Shown in pieces: positions 49,001-60,344 of a stretch of DNA of 64,000 nt (positions within the stretch are counted from its first letter, which is position 1; each line of letters opens with the position of its first letter). The stretch comes from Collybiopsis luxurians FD-317 M1 (Eukaryota; Basidiomycota; Agaricomycetes; Agaricales; Omphalotaceae). Below the pieces are notes generated by a model. That model was not told the DNA's origin and did no database searches. It worked only from the letters and a program-made list of their open reading frames with translations. The DNA is taken from positions 390,338 through 454,337 of the forward strand of contig KN834787.1 of the NCBI GenBank assembly GCA_000827265.1, given 5' to 3'. Position numbers and translations under genes: made by a program.

Positions 49001-49546
49001 TATTCTCAGGTGGGAAGATACAATGAAGCACTGCAGATTGCAGAGTCACTGGTGAACATATCCAAACAAATTCTGGGAGAGAAGCATCCTAGTACCCTTA
49101 GTAGAGTGAACAACCTGGCAAACAGATACTCTGAGGTAGGGAGATATACTGAAGCACTGCAGATTGCCGGGCCACTTCTAGATATGTCCAAACAGATTTT
49201 GGGGGAGGACCACCCTGGAACCTTTAGTACAATGAAGAACTTAGCAGTCATATACTCTGAGCTAGGAAGATATAATGAAGCACTTCAAATTGAAGAGCCA
49301 CTGCTGAACATGTCCAAACAGATTCTGGGTGAAACTCATCCAGATACCCTTGGTAGAATGGAGAATTTGGCAGCAAGATACTCCCAGATTGGCCGATATC
49401 ATGAAGCACTGCAGGTTGAAGAGCCGCTGATTGAGATCTCAAGGAGAATTCTAGGAGAACACCATCCAAAAACTCTTCATATAATGCAATACTCCGCGAT
49501 TATATTTTCTCATACTTTAAGGTGGGAAGATATAATGCAGCAGTGA
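46079..49546 (+). CDS. NLR B: NB-ARC-TPR STAND protein (1076 aa if spliced like its paralogues)
   Basis: Exons 46079-46089, 46144-46215, 46268-46386, 46447-46651 and 46723-49546 sum to a multiple of three. The N-terminal motif MFAGASHFSINGFPVFNVH (about residues 29-47) precedes the NB-ARC P-loop GMGGAGKTQTAL (about 116-127). Walker B is WIILYDNADDP (about 185-195), then NILITSRN, and a winged-helix-like region with YSLHPLVHQWI. About 13 TPRs of 42 aa occupy ~520-1065. NB-ARC proteins switch between ADP and ATP states and oligomerise to signal; TPRs usually sense ligand. The last intron has a fault: the acceptor AG used by NLR A and C is GG here (46721-46722). Splicing may use a later AG or fail. 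Otherwise the frame is clean, so the locus may be recently inactivated or encode a slightly shorter protein. Confidence 0.82.
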
Positions 49547-52135
49547 AAGTGTTATGCCCCTGCCCTATTTGTTTTTTTTTGAGTATATGCATACAAGGGA
49601 CAAATGGCGTAAGGCCGAAGCCTGGCTTGACAGCATCTGCATCTACACCCTGGGAACTGTTCCACTGACCGTAATGCCCCTCTGCAGACATTTCCTTTAC
49701 CAGTTTCCGCCTGACTCATCATCAATGCAAGGACTTATACAGCTCATCTGACCGCTGTGCATTGTGCCATAACCATCAGTCCTTTTAATACCTGTTACAG
49801 TTACTTTCGTGGGAATGTACAACTATATAACTATGGCATCTGATACTTAGGCAACTTACACTGTTATTACCTGAACCATCATCTTGATTTGCTCTTTTTC
49901 TTTGTTTCAATTATTGGTTTGTATTTCTTCTCTTTGAATCTCATTACAAACTGTACTCTTGATGAATAGATTGATCTAACGCAACTCATGAATGCCCCGC
50001 AGTGTACATTGAAGTATGTTGTTTCCACTTGAGACCCTCGACAATGTCTACGCAATGCCATCTCAGGTTTATACTACTTACAACTACTTAGTCTAAACAC
50101 TTGGGTTCAATTTTCCCACATAACACTCTGCATATATCCCTCCTTGACCGCAGATTGTAGCCAATGGAATGTTATAGCTTCTTCCGCAAGACCCAGAAGA
50201 GCTCAACACTTAATATAACCCTTCCATTGTACACTTACTAAACAAGTGCCTACATATTTACTTTGTATCCTACCAACTGGCTTGGGTTCTAGCAGAAAGT
50301 TCAAATGCCCATTAAACTGTTTCCTGATACTCTCTTTGGAATGAGCAACTCGGTAGTCACATGCTCTGCAGTAGATAAATATGATGCAAAATCTTTCCTT
50401 TCCACTGCTAATAGATTTTCTCAATTTTGTTGTGAAAGTTGTAACAACTTGTAAAAAATGATTATTCCACAATTAAGTAGTCAACTTTCTAGGCATTTGC
50501 ATATTGGTATTCATAGGTACATCTTGGAAAGCTTGCCAAAGGTTCACAGCCTCCAGCTAGTTTTATATTACTTCTTAACTTTATAATATATGTATTAGAC
50601 ATGCATTATAAAGAGATGCCAAATATGCACGAGAGTTTGGTGCAGCAGATAGGTGTGTTCAGGTATGCATATGCGATTCGAGGGTATCTGTAGATGACTG
50701 GATTGCCTCTACTCCTCACTGAGTACCGATCAGCTTGAATGAAGTGTACCTGTGATGGCATGTTATTTTCAGGGATTAGAGAGGAAGCAAGCTGCATATT
50801 GAATCAATTTTGCATAATTGAATGGCGTTGATGGGATGTTGCAGTTGTTTTACCACAATATATCTTTTTGTTACTGTTGTCTTCATTCAACTGACAAAGG
50901 TTGATATTACTATTCATATTTACTAGGTATATTTTGAACCATTTCTGAGATAATATGTATATCAGTACATTCTTTGCAGCTATTTCTACTATGAATGCAG
51001 AAGTGTATGAAATCAAGGTCTGTACTATGAAGGGATCTAAGAACTATTTCAGTGCAAACTTGGGACAACTACTCACTCATTCATTGATGAGCACTTACTG
51101 GCTGGATTCCAACTAACTGCTGCCACTCAAGGAGCACTTTCACCCTCTGATTCCAAGGGCTATTAACACCTGCAACTGGAAGAAGTCTGTAAAGATTCCT
51201 CATAAGAACTGCTCCAGAAAGTCCGGAGCAGTGGAGTCATCCTCTGTGCTCTACATGCCTGCCGATGAGGCTCATACAGTCCAATCATCTCCCACCAGAC
51301 CCCTCAAGTGCAAGTAAGATGAAGCAACCATTGCTGATGGCCAATCCTGCTCCATTAAATGCAACAGCAAGGGAAAAACATGTCCTGAAGCAATCGAGCT
51401 CATGGACAATGGTGATGAGGATGTCCCTGCCTCCAAGTCTCCTTACTCCAAGATCCTCTCTCAGGACTATGAGCAAAGTAACCTTTTTTTCCCCATGCTT
51501 GACAGCTTAACTTGTTGAGGCTCTGCACAATGTAGCTTTACAAAAGCTTCATTATCAATTCATTAATGAATTACTTACATTATTCTGCATGAATCCTTTC
51601 TAAGTCCAATGAGGAGGATGGGCTCTAAAACAGAATACACCCAAATCTAGAGAGAGATGTTATTGCCGATGTTGGAAACTCAATTCTAATTTTGGGTGTA
51701 CATTCACACAGGGTCTACAGACTATTGTACCTCAATATTTCTACTCCAGGTTATCAACAGTCAATAGCACATAATTGCTTGATGTACAAATAAAATGGCT
51801 CCCAGATGTCATTTGAAAAGTAGGCAAAACCTATTCTTTCTCCTTGATCAGCATTTTGCTTTTTCAGAATGTTATTGTAGCGGCGGTTCCGCTACTATTT
51901 TGTCACTCCTTATTCAGACTTATAGATATTGTAAATAGTTTTCATTTAGTCACTAATTAGTACTTTCATTCCTGCACCTCCCAACTACATATAATTATGT
52001 CCTGTCATTCATTACTTCTTTAGACTTACTTTCACACACAGACACAATGTACATACTGAGAATATCATAAACTTGTTGTGTTCAGTGTCAGCATGAATAC
52101 CTTAGCTCAGTATAGCTAAATAAGGAAGCTCAAAG
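49547..52135. other. AT-rich relic sequence containing decayed duplicates of nearby regions
   Basis: No intact gene. The stretch 49780-50230 parallels 53340-53760 (shared TACACTGTTATTACYTGAACC and GAGCTCAACA blocks). The stretch 50600-51160 parallels 56630-57340, the 5' flank of the 674-aa gene plus part of the next small gene, for example CTACTCACTCATTC(A/G)TTGATGAGC. The copy reads with C-to-T and G-to-A differences at many former CpG sites. Confidence 0.55.
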
Positions 52136-52755
52136 TAGTGTTGCAATAATGCAACTTGGCATGAAGTGATGTGACTTCCAGTAATGTAACATGAAAAATG
52201 GTGCAACATGCCAGATGTAGTAACTGATGTGGCTTGATTTGTGGTGCACCATGGCACATCAGTTTGAAGTCCAAATAAGGCAGCCACAAAAACAGAACTC
52301 AGCATCAACAGCCCAAACAAAGCTTATGTAGTGAAAACCAATAGTTTGCTCAGCTGAAGTATGCCAAAGAGCTTCTTATAAGAATCAAGCTGCAGAAGTA
52401 CCTCCAGGAGCTCCCTGCGTGCTTTTAGAGTGAGCACAAGTCAGCACAAGCACCATGAGACTATCATTCATAAAAATGATAATACATGTACAAAATACAT
52501 TCAGACTACAGATTTTTTTACATACAAAGAGAGAATGTACATAAATAATGGTATGGCCCAAGAAAAGACATTGAGGAATGCTGTAGAAGGATTGTTTGCT
52601 TCAAAAAGGGAAGTACATTTGACATGGGAGAGTCAAGTGACTCAGCTCCAGAAGTCATTTTTGGCATCAGATCTGAGAATGAAGTGACTTCAGTGTGGCT
52701 TCAAACAGCGTGACATCAATCTGCTGTCAATTGAAGCTGCATTATTGCAACACCA
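52136..52755. mobile_element. hAT-type MITE
   Basis: The left end TAGTGTTGCAATAATGCAAC and the reverse complement of the right end, TGGTGTTGCAATAATGCAGC, are almost identical. The flanks GCTCAAAG (52128-52135) and GCTTAAAC (52756-52763) agree at six of eight bases, consistent with an aged 8-bp target duplication. The first nine bases equal those of the hAT element at 15952, so the two may share a transposase source. The interior is non-coding. Confidence 0.7.
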
Positions 52756-54134
52756 GCTTAAACTACTGAGCCTCAACACACCACTCCTAGAGTGTTTAGA
52801 GTTGTGTAGTTTTACTTTCCTCACTTGTTCTACCCTTCTGTACCCAACAGAATTCTCCTGCAGACCTTCTGCAGTCCAATGTCAAATTGGGCTATTGAAA
52901 TTCTGAGAATACTTCTGTCGGTTATCTGGCCACTCTGTGCTACTATATGTTCCTTCCTTATTTGTTTCATATTTCATGAGTGCTTAATGGTGATTCAATA
53001 TACAACTAAACTGCACCTTGAAGGCATCCAATTGAAAAGGTGTATTGTCAGAATAAAGACATACTTTTAGTGCAAGTCTTCAAACAAAGAAAAATTAGCT
53101 AATCTTATACTTGTATTATTGAAAATCTGTTCTCCAGATCATTGTTATGCCCTAACTAAAACTTCTTTTGCATTTCTGTCTAAATCCTTCATGCTCACAT
53201 CAAATATAACCAGTAAATGCAACATCAAACCCCACAGGAAGGGGATTGATCTGATCAAACCCAATGCACAATGTGTCAAGGCACATGATGCGTGTACCCT
53301 CATGTCATCACTCCTTCCAAAAGTCAGATGTCGTTCCATGGCCATTTTTGTGGGAATCTACTATACTATAAAATACTTAAAACATAGATCCTAGATTCTT
53401 ACACTGTTATTACTTGAACCATCATCTAGTTTCATCTTGATTGTTTTCTTTATCTCTTTTCTTGCTTTCTGTGCTCACTGTTAATGAAAATACTAACTAA
53501 CTGAATACATATCCCTCAGAAGGACCTTATCACACAGCCAAGTGTCATAGTACCTCTGAAAACCCTCATCATCATCACCCAAGTCAATGACTCGGGTTCA
53601 CTAGTACATAGTACTGTTATCATCTAGGTTCCACACCTGTGTTCACTCCATGTGTATTGACTCTTGATCACAGAATACTAAGTAATTGGACATTGTATTG
53701 CCCTTCCGAAGACCCTCAAAGAGCTCAACAACTGTATAATCTTCCAATCACTTAGCTTATCAACCCCACAACCATTCTCAATAACCCAATTTCATACTTT
53801 GGCTCAGGTCTAACAATCATGTTCCAGATAAGTACTCATAAAACCTAGCTAAATATTCCTTGACAATCTATCTAGAACCTGAACAATTGAGCAGGTATAT
53901 CTTTTCCATATCTAAACTGGCCCAGCAGTCCCAACTAACCTTTCTGACTATGTCTAGTTCAACTTTTCAAATCTAGCCTTACTTATTCTGTCACTTTTCA
54001 TGATGCATTCATTCATGTGCTTACCTACCACTATCTAGGATTGAAAAATTGAAAAACTACCTTCCCACCTAAGGATTGGAATTTGACAAGTCTTTAGCTT
54101 GCTAATACAGCAAATAGACATCACGTTCATTCAT
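52756..54134. other. AT-rich relic sequence, no gene
   Basis: The only recognisable content is the partial duplicate of 49780-50230 at 53340-53760. Frames are short and carry no motifs. Confidence 0.45.
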
Positions 54135-56552
54135 TCACAACCTCTCCTCCATCTGCCCATCAAACGTCGTCATTCTTCGAATGCACTTTGGCTGAGGATC
54201 ACTCGGATCATCCGATCCTCGTCTGAATGGCCATGTAGGAAGGTAACACATTTCCTACAGATGGACAAAAGGAAAGAGAATAGAAAAGGAAATTAGAGAG
54301 TGGTTAGAATGCGTAAATATATGAAAGTGTAAAAGAAAAACTACACCCACCTCGAATCCACACGCGGGTCTACATTTCAACCAGACATTCCAATCCAGCC
54401 GCTGCATCAGAGCGTTGATTCGCTCGCTCCACGACTCCAATAACATGTTGATCTCTGTACCATCCTCCTTATCGTCATTGTCATCGTTATCATCCGCCAT
54501 CGCGGAAGGAGGTTCATACAGCTCCGTATCCAATCCCGCCATAACCCCATCAACCCACATCCCAACTACGACCCTACAAATCTCCCTCGTCGTCTCCTTG
54601 ACCCCGCCCAGGATGAGCCTTTCCGAAGAAGTAAGACGAGAGTAAAGCGAAGGGGTGGTGACAATGTAGTTGGTATACGTCGTCGAACATCTTTGGTATA
54701 GCGGGGATGCCCATTGTGTACTTGAATTAGCGGTGGTAGAAGCGAACAGGAGATCTTCCGTCGATAATGACGGCGGTGGCGGTTTGGTCGAAACGAGCAT
54801 ATACGGTTGGAGCATCGTTAAAAGCTGAGTTTGAACGTTCTTTGCTATATCCTTGTTTGCCGAAACGCCGATGCCAGTTTCAGTAGCGTTCAACATATAC
54901 TGAACCATTTCCAATCGATCCGAGAACCGCTTCACAATGAGACGAATGAGCGTTGCCCAATCAATCCCGCTCCCTCCACTTCCACTTCCACCGTTGTTGT
55001 TGTTTCCGCGGCTTCTGAGCGTTAGCTCCTCCTCGACCCTCGTAACAACACCCTTGAGATCACCCTCCGAGATACCCAACAACCGATGCTCAATCCTCCT
55101 CTTCCCAAACCTCTCCTCAACCAAACTCGGCACAAGGGAAGTATCATAGAACGACACAAGACGCGTAAGGTCGAGTTGGATGCGGGTTTCGCCGGGGTAA
55201 AAGTTGTGCCATGTACCGGAGTGGAAGCTTTCGTCGAGATTGGAGGGTGCTGAGGATGGATAAGTGGAAGCGAAGGCAAAGGGAGGAGGAGGGTAAGGTG
55301 TGTCGAAAGGTGGTGGGGGAGGATGGTGGAAGTCGCCTGGAGGAGGAAAGCCCGGTCCTCCTGGACCTTGTGGGGGTCCCCCGGGACCGCGCGGAGGTGG
55401 CCCTCCTGGACCACCCCGGCGGTGAGATCTGAGGTTGAGTGCTTCTACTTGGACGCCTTGAGTAAAATCGCACAGCATAATTTCACTAAGGAAAAAACAA
55501 GGTCAATACGCGTAAAACACAGTAATTATGCCTAACGACTCACAAATCCATTTCCATTCTATATCAGCCACAAACGCGAACGAAAACAGAGATCAGTCAG
55601 TATCGTTCTTCTTCCTCAATGAAAAATCGAAATTGAGAGAGCCAAACACACCTCACGAATCCATCGACATCCATACCCTTCGCCCACTCACACAACCGAT
55701 CAATCCTCTCCCTCTCGCTGAAAAACTTGTCCGGCAGGACTTCTCCGTACGCTAGGATATCCTGCGAGTCCATCGCCCCGTCCCTCATTTTTGCGGCTGA
55801 GCTTCCGTCGAAGTATAATATACTGAGTGGCTGAGTGGTTGTAATCACGAGCATCCAGCACCCCTCTTCCTGCTTGTCTTCATCCTGCCCCTCCTTCAGT
55901 TTCGTTTCCCGCCTTCCCTCCCGCTCCACTTCTTTCGCTGTTCCGGAAACACGACCAGGACCCCGACCTCGACCCCCTCCAGGACTACGACAGAACATGT
56001 ACGAATGTTCCGGGTCCGTAGCGAGCCATTCAGGTTTCGTAGGCGTATTTGAGTCGCTTCTGCCGTGGTAGAGCACCGTACCGGCGGGTACCGTTCCTGG
56101 GACTAAGCTATGGCCTGCGTTTGAGGAAGGGTAATCATTTGGCTGAGGACCTCTCGACTGAAGGAAAGAGAACGGAACGAAAGAATAAAGGCCGAGGGAA
56201 CAGGGCAGGTCCATGGAAAAGAAATATAACGAAGAAAGAGAAGGGTGATATCCAACGTACCATTCCGATACCGCGTATTAGGCCAATGTTGCATCAACGA
56301 ATGCACAGTTTCGAAAACGAGATGTCCTGTAGCGTTCTCGTTTGGAGGTACGCTGAGGTCCCAACTATCATTTTCGTCGTCGATATCGGTATCGTACACG
56401 AGTTCTGGAGAGAAAGAGGGAGAGTAGTGGTGGTTGACGTTTGAATGGGATTGGTCTAGAAGAGCTGTTGGGATTTGGGCGGCTTGAACAATCGCAGGGG
56501 CAAGGAAACCTAACGAGCACCCCAGTAGGGGCGGTAAACGAGGTAGGTGCAT
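54135..56552 (-). CDS. Secreted basidiomycete protein of unknown function, 674 aa, intact
   Basis: Five exons (56552-56261, 56114-55652, 55558-55544, 55485-54351, 54254-54135) sum to 2025 nt with all joins in frame. Exon 3 is a 15-nt micro-exon. The N-terminus is a signal peptide (MHLPRLPPLLGCSLGFLAPAIVQAA). Characteristic blocks are ATGHLVFETVHSLMQHWPN, PAGTVLYHGR, YFDGSSAAKMRDGAMDSQD, LCEWAKGMDVDGFVR, a Gly/Pro-rich linker, SFHSGTWHNFYPGETRIQLDL, ETGIGVSANK and CYLPTWPF near the end. I recognise this architecture as a conserved but uncharacterised family of basidiomycetes. There is no known catalytic motif, and the GTVLYHGR and EWAK segments are only weakly reminiscent of ADP-ribosyl-transfer-like folds, which I do not claim. 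A decayed copy lies at 41870-43830. Confidence 0.85.
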
Positions 56553-57158
56553 CCTGGAAGGCTCGAAAGAGGTCTATAGGCAGCTAGGTTCATACTGGTT
56601 CTTATCTTTGTTATATATATCGGAACCGCATCAAAAATAGATGCGGACAACGCGCGAGAGTTCGGTGCGCAGCAGACAGTAACTGTTCAGGTACGCATAC
56701 GCAATTGGTGGGTATCTGCGGACGGCTGGACGACCTTTGTTCCTCAAGGTTGAGCGCGCAGTGCTCGGCGGCTTGCAAGGAGTGCTGAGAAAGTGTAACT
56801 GTAAGAGTAGTATGTACATTGATTTCTAGGATTTGAGGTGCATTTTGAATCAATTTCGCATGATAACGATCGAATGTCGTTGACGCAATAGGCGGTTATC
56901 CAATCACAATACTTCTTTTCTTTCCCATCGTGTTCATTCAACTTCGATTCAACTGAAAAAAGGTTTAAATTGACGTTCATATTTTCTGGGAACAATTCGA
57001 ACCATTTTGAGATTATTATGCAATATCGATACACTCATTGCGACTATTTCTACTATGATTACAGAAAGGTATTAAAATCAAGATCTGAATGAGGAATGTC
57101 AGATTTTTTTCAGCACGAGCGCGAGACGGCTACTCACTCATTCGTTGATGAGCGCGTT
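56553..57158. other. 5' flank of the 674-aa gene and 3' flank of the next gene
   Basis: No gene is supported. The region is of interest because 50600-51160 is a decayed copy of it. Confidence 0.5.
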
Positions 57159-57450
57159 TTACACTACGGGAGGCTGAGTAGGCTGGTGGTCGCCCTGTCC
57201 ACCAGATTTCGGATCGAATTCTGTCGACAAACAAGTTAAATCCACACCGCTTCATTTACAGCACAAAAGACCGCTTACCAGCTGGATCCCGACTAGCTAC
57301 CGCCGCTCGAGTGGCACTTCCACCCTCTGGTGCACCCTTTTCCAGCCTCTGTTTCTCCTGCTGCTCGAGTTTGTTCAGATCTACCTGTTGTTTGGCCTCG
57401 GAAGGCAGTTGGTCGACGGGCTTGTTTCCAACAAAGTTTTGGGTGGACAT
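57159..57450 (-). CDS. Small charged hypothetical protein (77 aa)
   Basis: Two exons (57450-57279 and 57220-57159) with a 58-nt GT-AG intron give 77 aa, starting MSTQNFVGNKPVDQLP and ending HQPTQPPVV. It is rich in Lys, Glu and Gln (VDLNKLEQQEKQRLEKGAPEGG) and has no membrane segment or known domain. An upstream in-frame ATG at 57606 would add 52 residues, but that part does not look conserved and probably is 5' UTR. Similar small charged proteins with a KGAPEGG-type motif are common in basidiomycetes; the function is unknown. Part of its 3' region is duplicated in decayed form near 51100-51160. Confidence 0.62.
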
Positions 57451-58101
57451 GTTACGATATCGGAGTAATGCGTTTAGTAGGTATGAGTTTGAGTACGTGA
57501 AAGGTGTTCTGAATTCTGTGTTTAGCGGTTGGACAACAGCTTGGGTTATATACTGGTCGTTGGAGTCACCGGGGTTGCGATTGATGTCATTAGTGATGTC
57601 GACCACTTCTCAACGTTCCCCATCGATGTCATCGTGATGAAACTTCGTCTTCGATTTTCCACAGTACGCCGGGCTCGTCCAGATAACTCCTGTTTAACGT
57701 TCAGCTCCTAGTGTTAAAGCTGTCGAGCTAGGGACATGCTATTCGGTACAGCCATTGCGGCAACACTGTCCCCTCGACAGCTTTACAATTGCAACGACCT
57801 CTTTGTTTCCGATAGTTAAAAGGATGCCACTCGGATGCGACTCCTTTCAGAGGCCACTGAATCTACTTAATGCCACGGTAGAGCTCGTGTTTCATCGATT
57901 CCTTTGTACCTTTTCCTTTATCTATTGTCCCTCGAGTTTATTTAAGCTAATGGCCATAATTTGTACAGAGGCTTTTCTCTTCCCTCTTCTGAACACTAAC
58001 GATGACGGAGTTAATCAGCGTAGTAAGTCGTCTCCAGTCGCTCTTCTAGAACCCTCGTTTGACTTTCAACTCAACTCATCCCATTCCACTCCAAGCGCCA
58101 A

Positions 58102-59664
58102 ATGGGTCCACGCCCCACCCTGCCCCTCGAACTCCTCTATAACATTATCGACATCTGCGCCTCCTCCCCCTCCTCATCATCATTCAAACTCCTCAAAACC
58201 CTCCGCCTCGTCTCGCGCTCTCTCAACCGGCACGCACGCAAACACCTCTGGCGCCACCTCACCCTCCCTTCCCCCAAAGCCATCCTCCTAGATCGAAATC
58301 AACAAGACTTCTCTTTCCTCGTTCATGGCCTCGCCTCCGTTCAAGATATCCGAACCTGCACGAAATCACTTACGATCAACGCGTATCCGCCTGAAGTTTT
58401 GTCGCCTTTTCTTCACTGCATGCTTGATAGCAAGAGTTTTGGCGCGCTGGAATGCGTATCAATACATGGGTACGATACTCGCGTGGCTAATGCACCAAAG
58501 TGGCAAGTCTTGGCGGATTTTTTGAGGGCGAGCGGTGGAAGTAGTAGTTTGAGTTTGAAGACGGTGAAATTGAGTTCGATGCGAATGAAAGCGATGGAGT
58601 TTTTAGCGTTTATTGAAAGAGCAGGGTTGAGTGGGGTTAGGGAATGTGTTTTGGATGTGATTAATACGACGGTGGATGATAGTTGGGATGATTATAAGAG
58701 GGAGCCGAGGGAGGAGGAGGTTGAGGAGTTTTTGGAACGAAGAATTGGGCGGCAGTTGGGCTTGGATAATAGAGTTGATCGTGATGGAGACGAAGGAGAC
58801 GGAGAGGGAGTCAGAGAGAGAAAAGGAAGGGAATATAGAGAAGAACAGGAGCACCATGCACATGAACCTGGACTCGAATCCAGTAGATCGATAACATTAA
58901 ACCGACCCGCCCTAACATCCCTCTACCTTAACCGAATCACCAATCTCCCTAATCCCGCTTTTTTCAAAGCTCTCTTTGGTGACTCTTCTCATTCGTTACT
59001 CGGGATTTCCTCATGGCCTTCCGGCGGGGCCAAGTTTTCCAACAAGGCCGAGTCTTTTGGGGAAGGAGGGTTGAGGAAGCTCACGCTGTGTGTGTCAAGT
59101 TATCCTCTGGTTCCGTTAGGTCATTTCGGAGAGGTTATTTCGGGGTGTGCAGGGACGGTGAGGGAGTTAGAGATTAGGAACTGGCAAGGTGCGTTTATTT
59201 TCAAGCTTCAAATGGTTTGATTCCCGATATTCGAGGCTCATGGGATTTTGTCCTTTGTTTTGTGTGTAGACGTCTCTCAAGAAGATGCACCTCTCCTCAC
59301 GAAATTCGTCAACGTCACCGATTTGTCCTTTGGCCTATACTATGGAGGTACTAGGATGAACTCGACAATGAGAGCCTCGTTGGAACTTGCTTTTGAGCAA
59401 ATAAAGAAGATGTCATCTGCGTCATCCTCGAAGTTGAAGAGGACGAGATTCATTTTCGAGATGTGTACTTCCGGTCAGAGAAAGGAAGTGGAGGCGGAGG
59501 TGGCACGGATATTTGAACGGTGGATCAGTGGATCGGGAGAATGCAGTGAAGTGGCTCGTTGCTCCTACTGGACTGGGGCAAAAGAAAATGGGTACCACCA
59601 CGGAGGCCGTTCTATCGAACTAGTTGAAGAGATCGGTAGGCTTGTTCAATCTTTCGAGACGTGA
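58102..59664 (+). CDS. F-box protein
   Basis: Two exons (58102-59188, 59270-59664) over an 81-nt intron give 493 aa in frame. Residues ~6-55 read LPLELLYNIIDICASS...LKTLRLVSRSLNRHARKHLWRHLTL, a typical fungal F-box. The rest has weak LRR-like lines (LTSLYLNRITNLPNPAFF, LRKLTLCVSSYPLVPLG, VRELEIRNWQ) interrupted by a very acidic/basic insert at ~200-265. F-box proteins bind Skp1 and present substrates to an SCF ubiquitin ligase. The LRR-like part would be the substrate-binding side; the substrate is unknown. The gene sits between accessory regions but looks undamaged. The N-terminal Met is placed directly before PRPTLPLEL. Confidence 0.8.
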
Positions 59665-59901
59665 AGCTGGAGGAAGTCTGGTAAATTTAGAAGCGGGCAC
59701 GGAATGTGCGTTATGCAACGCATACTAGGTCAGTAGATGAACACAGCACATAAAATCAGTATTTCTAGTTCCCTCCCCTTCCAGCGAAGTTTGGCAAACT
59801 TGCCCTCCAATGCATCAGATTTTTGTTCTTATTTCAATTTTGGGGTATAGAGAGTGGAACATGGCAGACGACCACGACCACATAGAGTTCAGACCCAATT
59901 T

Positions 59902-60344
59902 TACTGTACTAATTTGATTGGAAGTTTGTTGACTATGATGCATGATGCATGGTCAGGTTCAGTTCATCAGTTCAGTGCCACTATTGATGCATGGCACATT
60001 TGAAGTTCAGTTCAGTTCAGTATAAGTGCTAGTCTGGAAGTCAGGCATTGACATTTTGATTATGCTCATTAAGTAAGTATGTTGTATGTATTAGAATGCT
60101 TTCACAAACTGAAGCTTGAGCCACATTGAATACTACACTTTGATCCATTCAAGAAGCTCTGCAAAAAACTTTTAGTGTGAAATAGCATCCTCATGGGGAG
60201 CCAATTCTGAACCCAACCAAAAAGTTTGTAATTACTTGTTTTGCATAAAGATTGCCCTGAGACTCTGGAAAATATGACTGGACTGATAGTAGTTTGGAAC
60301 CTGACATGATGCATGACTGAACTTCCAACTGAAATAGTACAGTA
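59902..60344. mobile_element. MITE with long inverted repeats and TA target
   Basis: The left end TACTGTACTAATTTGATTGG and the reverse complement of the right end, TACTGTACTATTTCAGTTGG, begin an imperfect inverted repeat of about 50 bp that continues through GAAGTT, CATGCATCATG and GTCAGGTTC. The outermost TA could be a Tc1/mariner-type target duplication. The interior has GTTCA pentamer repeats near 60011-60022 and no ORF. Confidence 0.65.
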
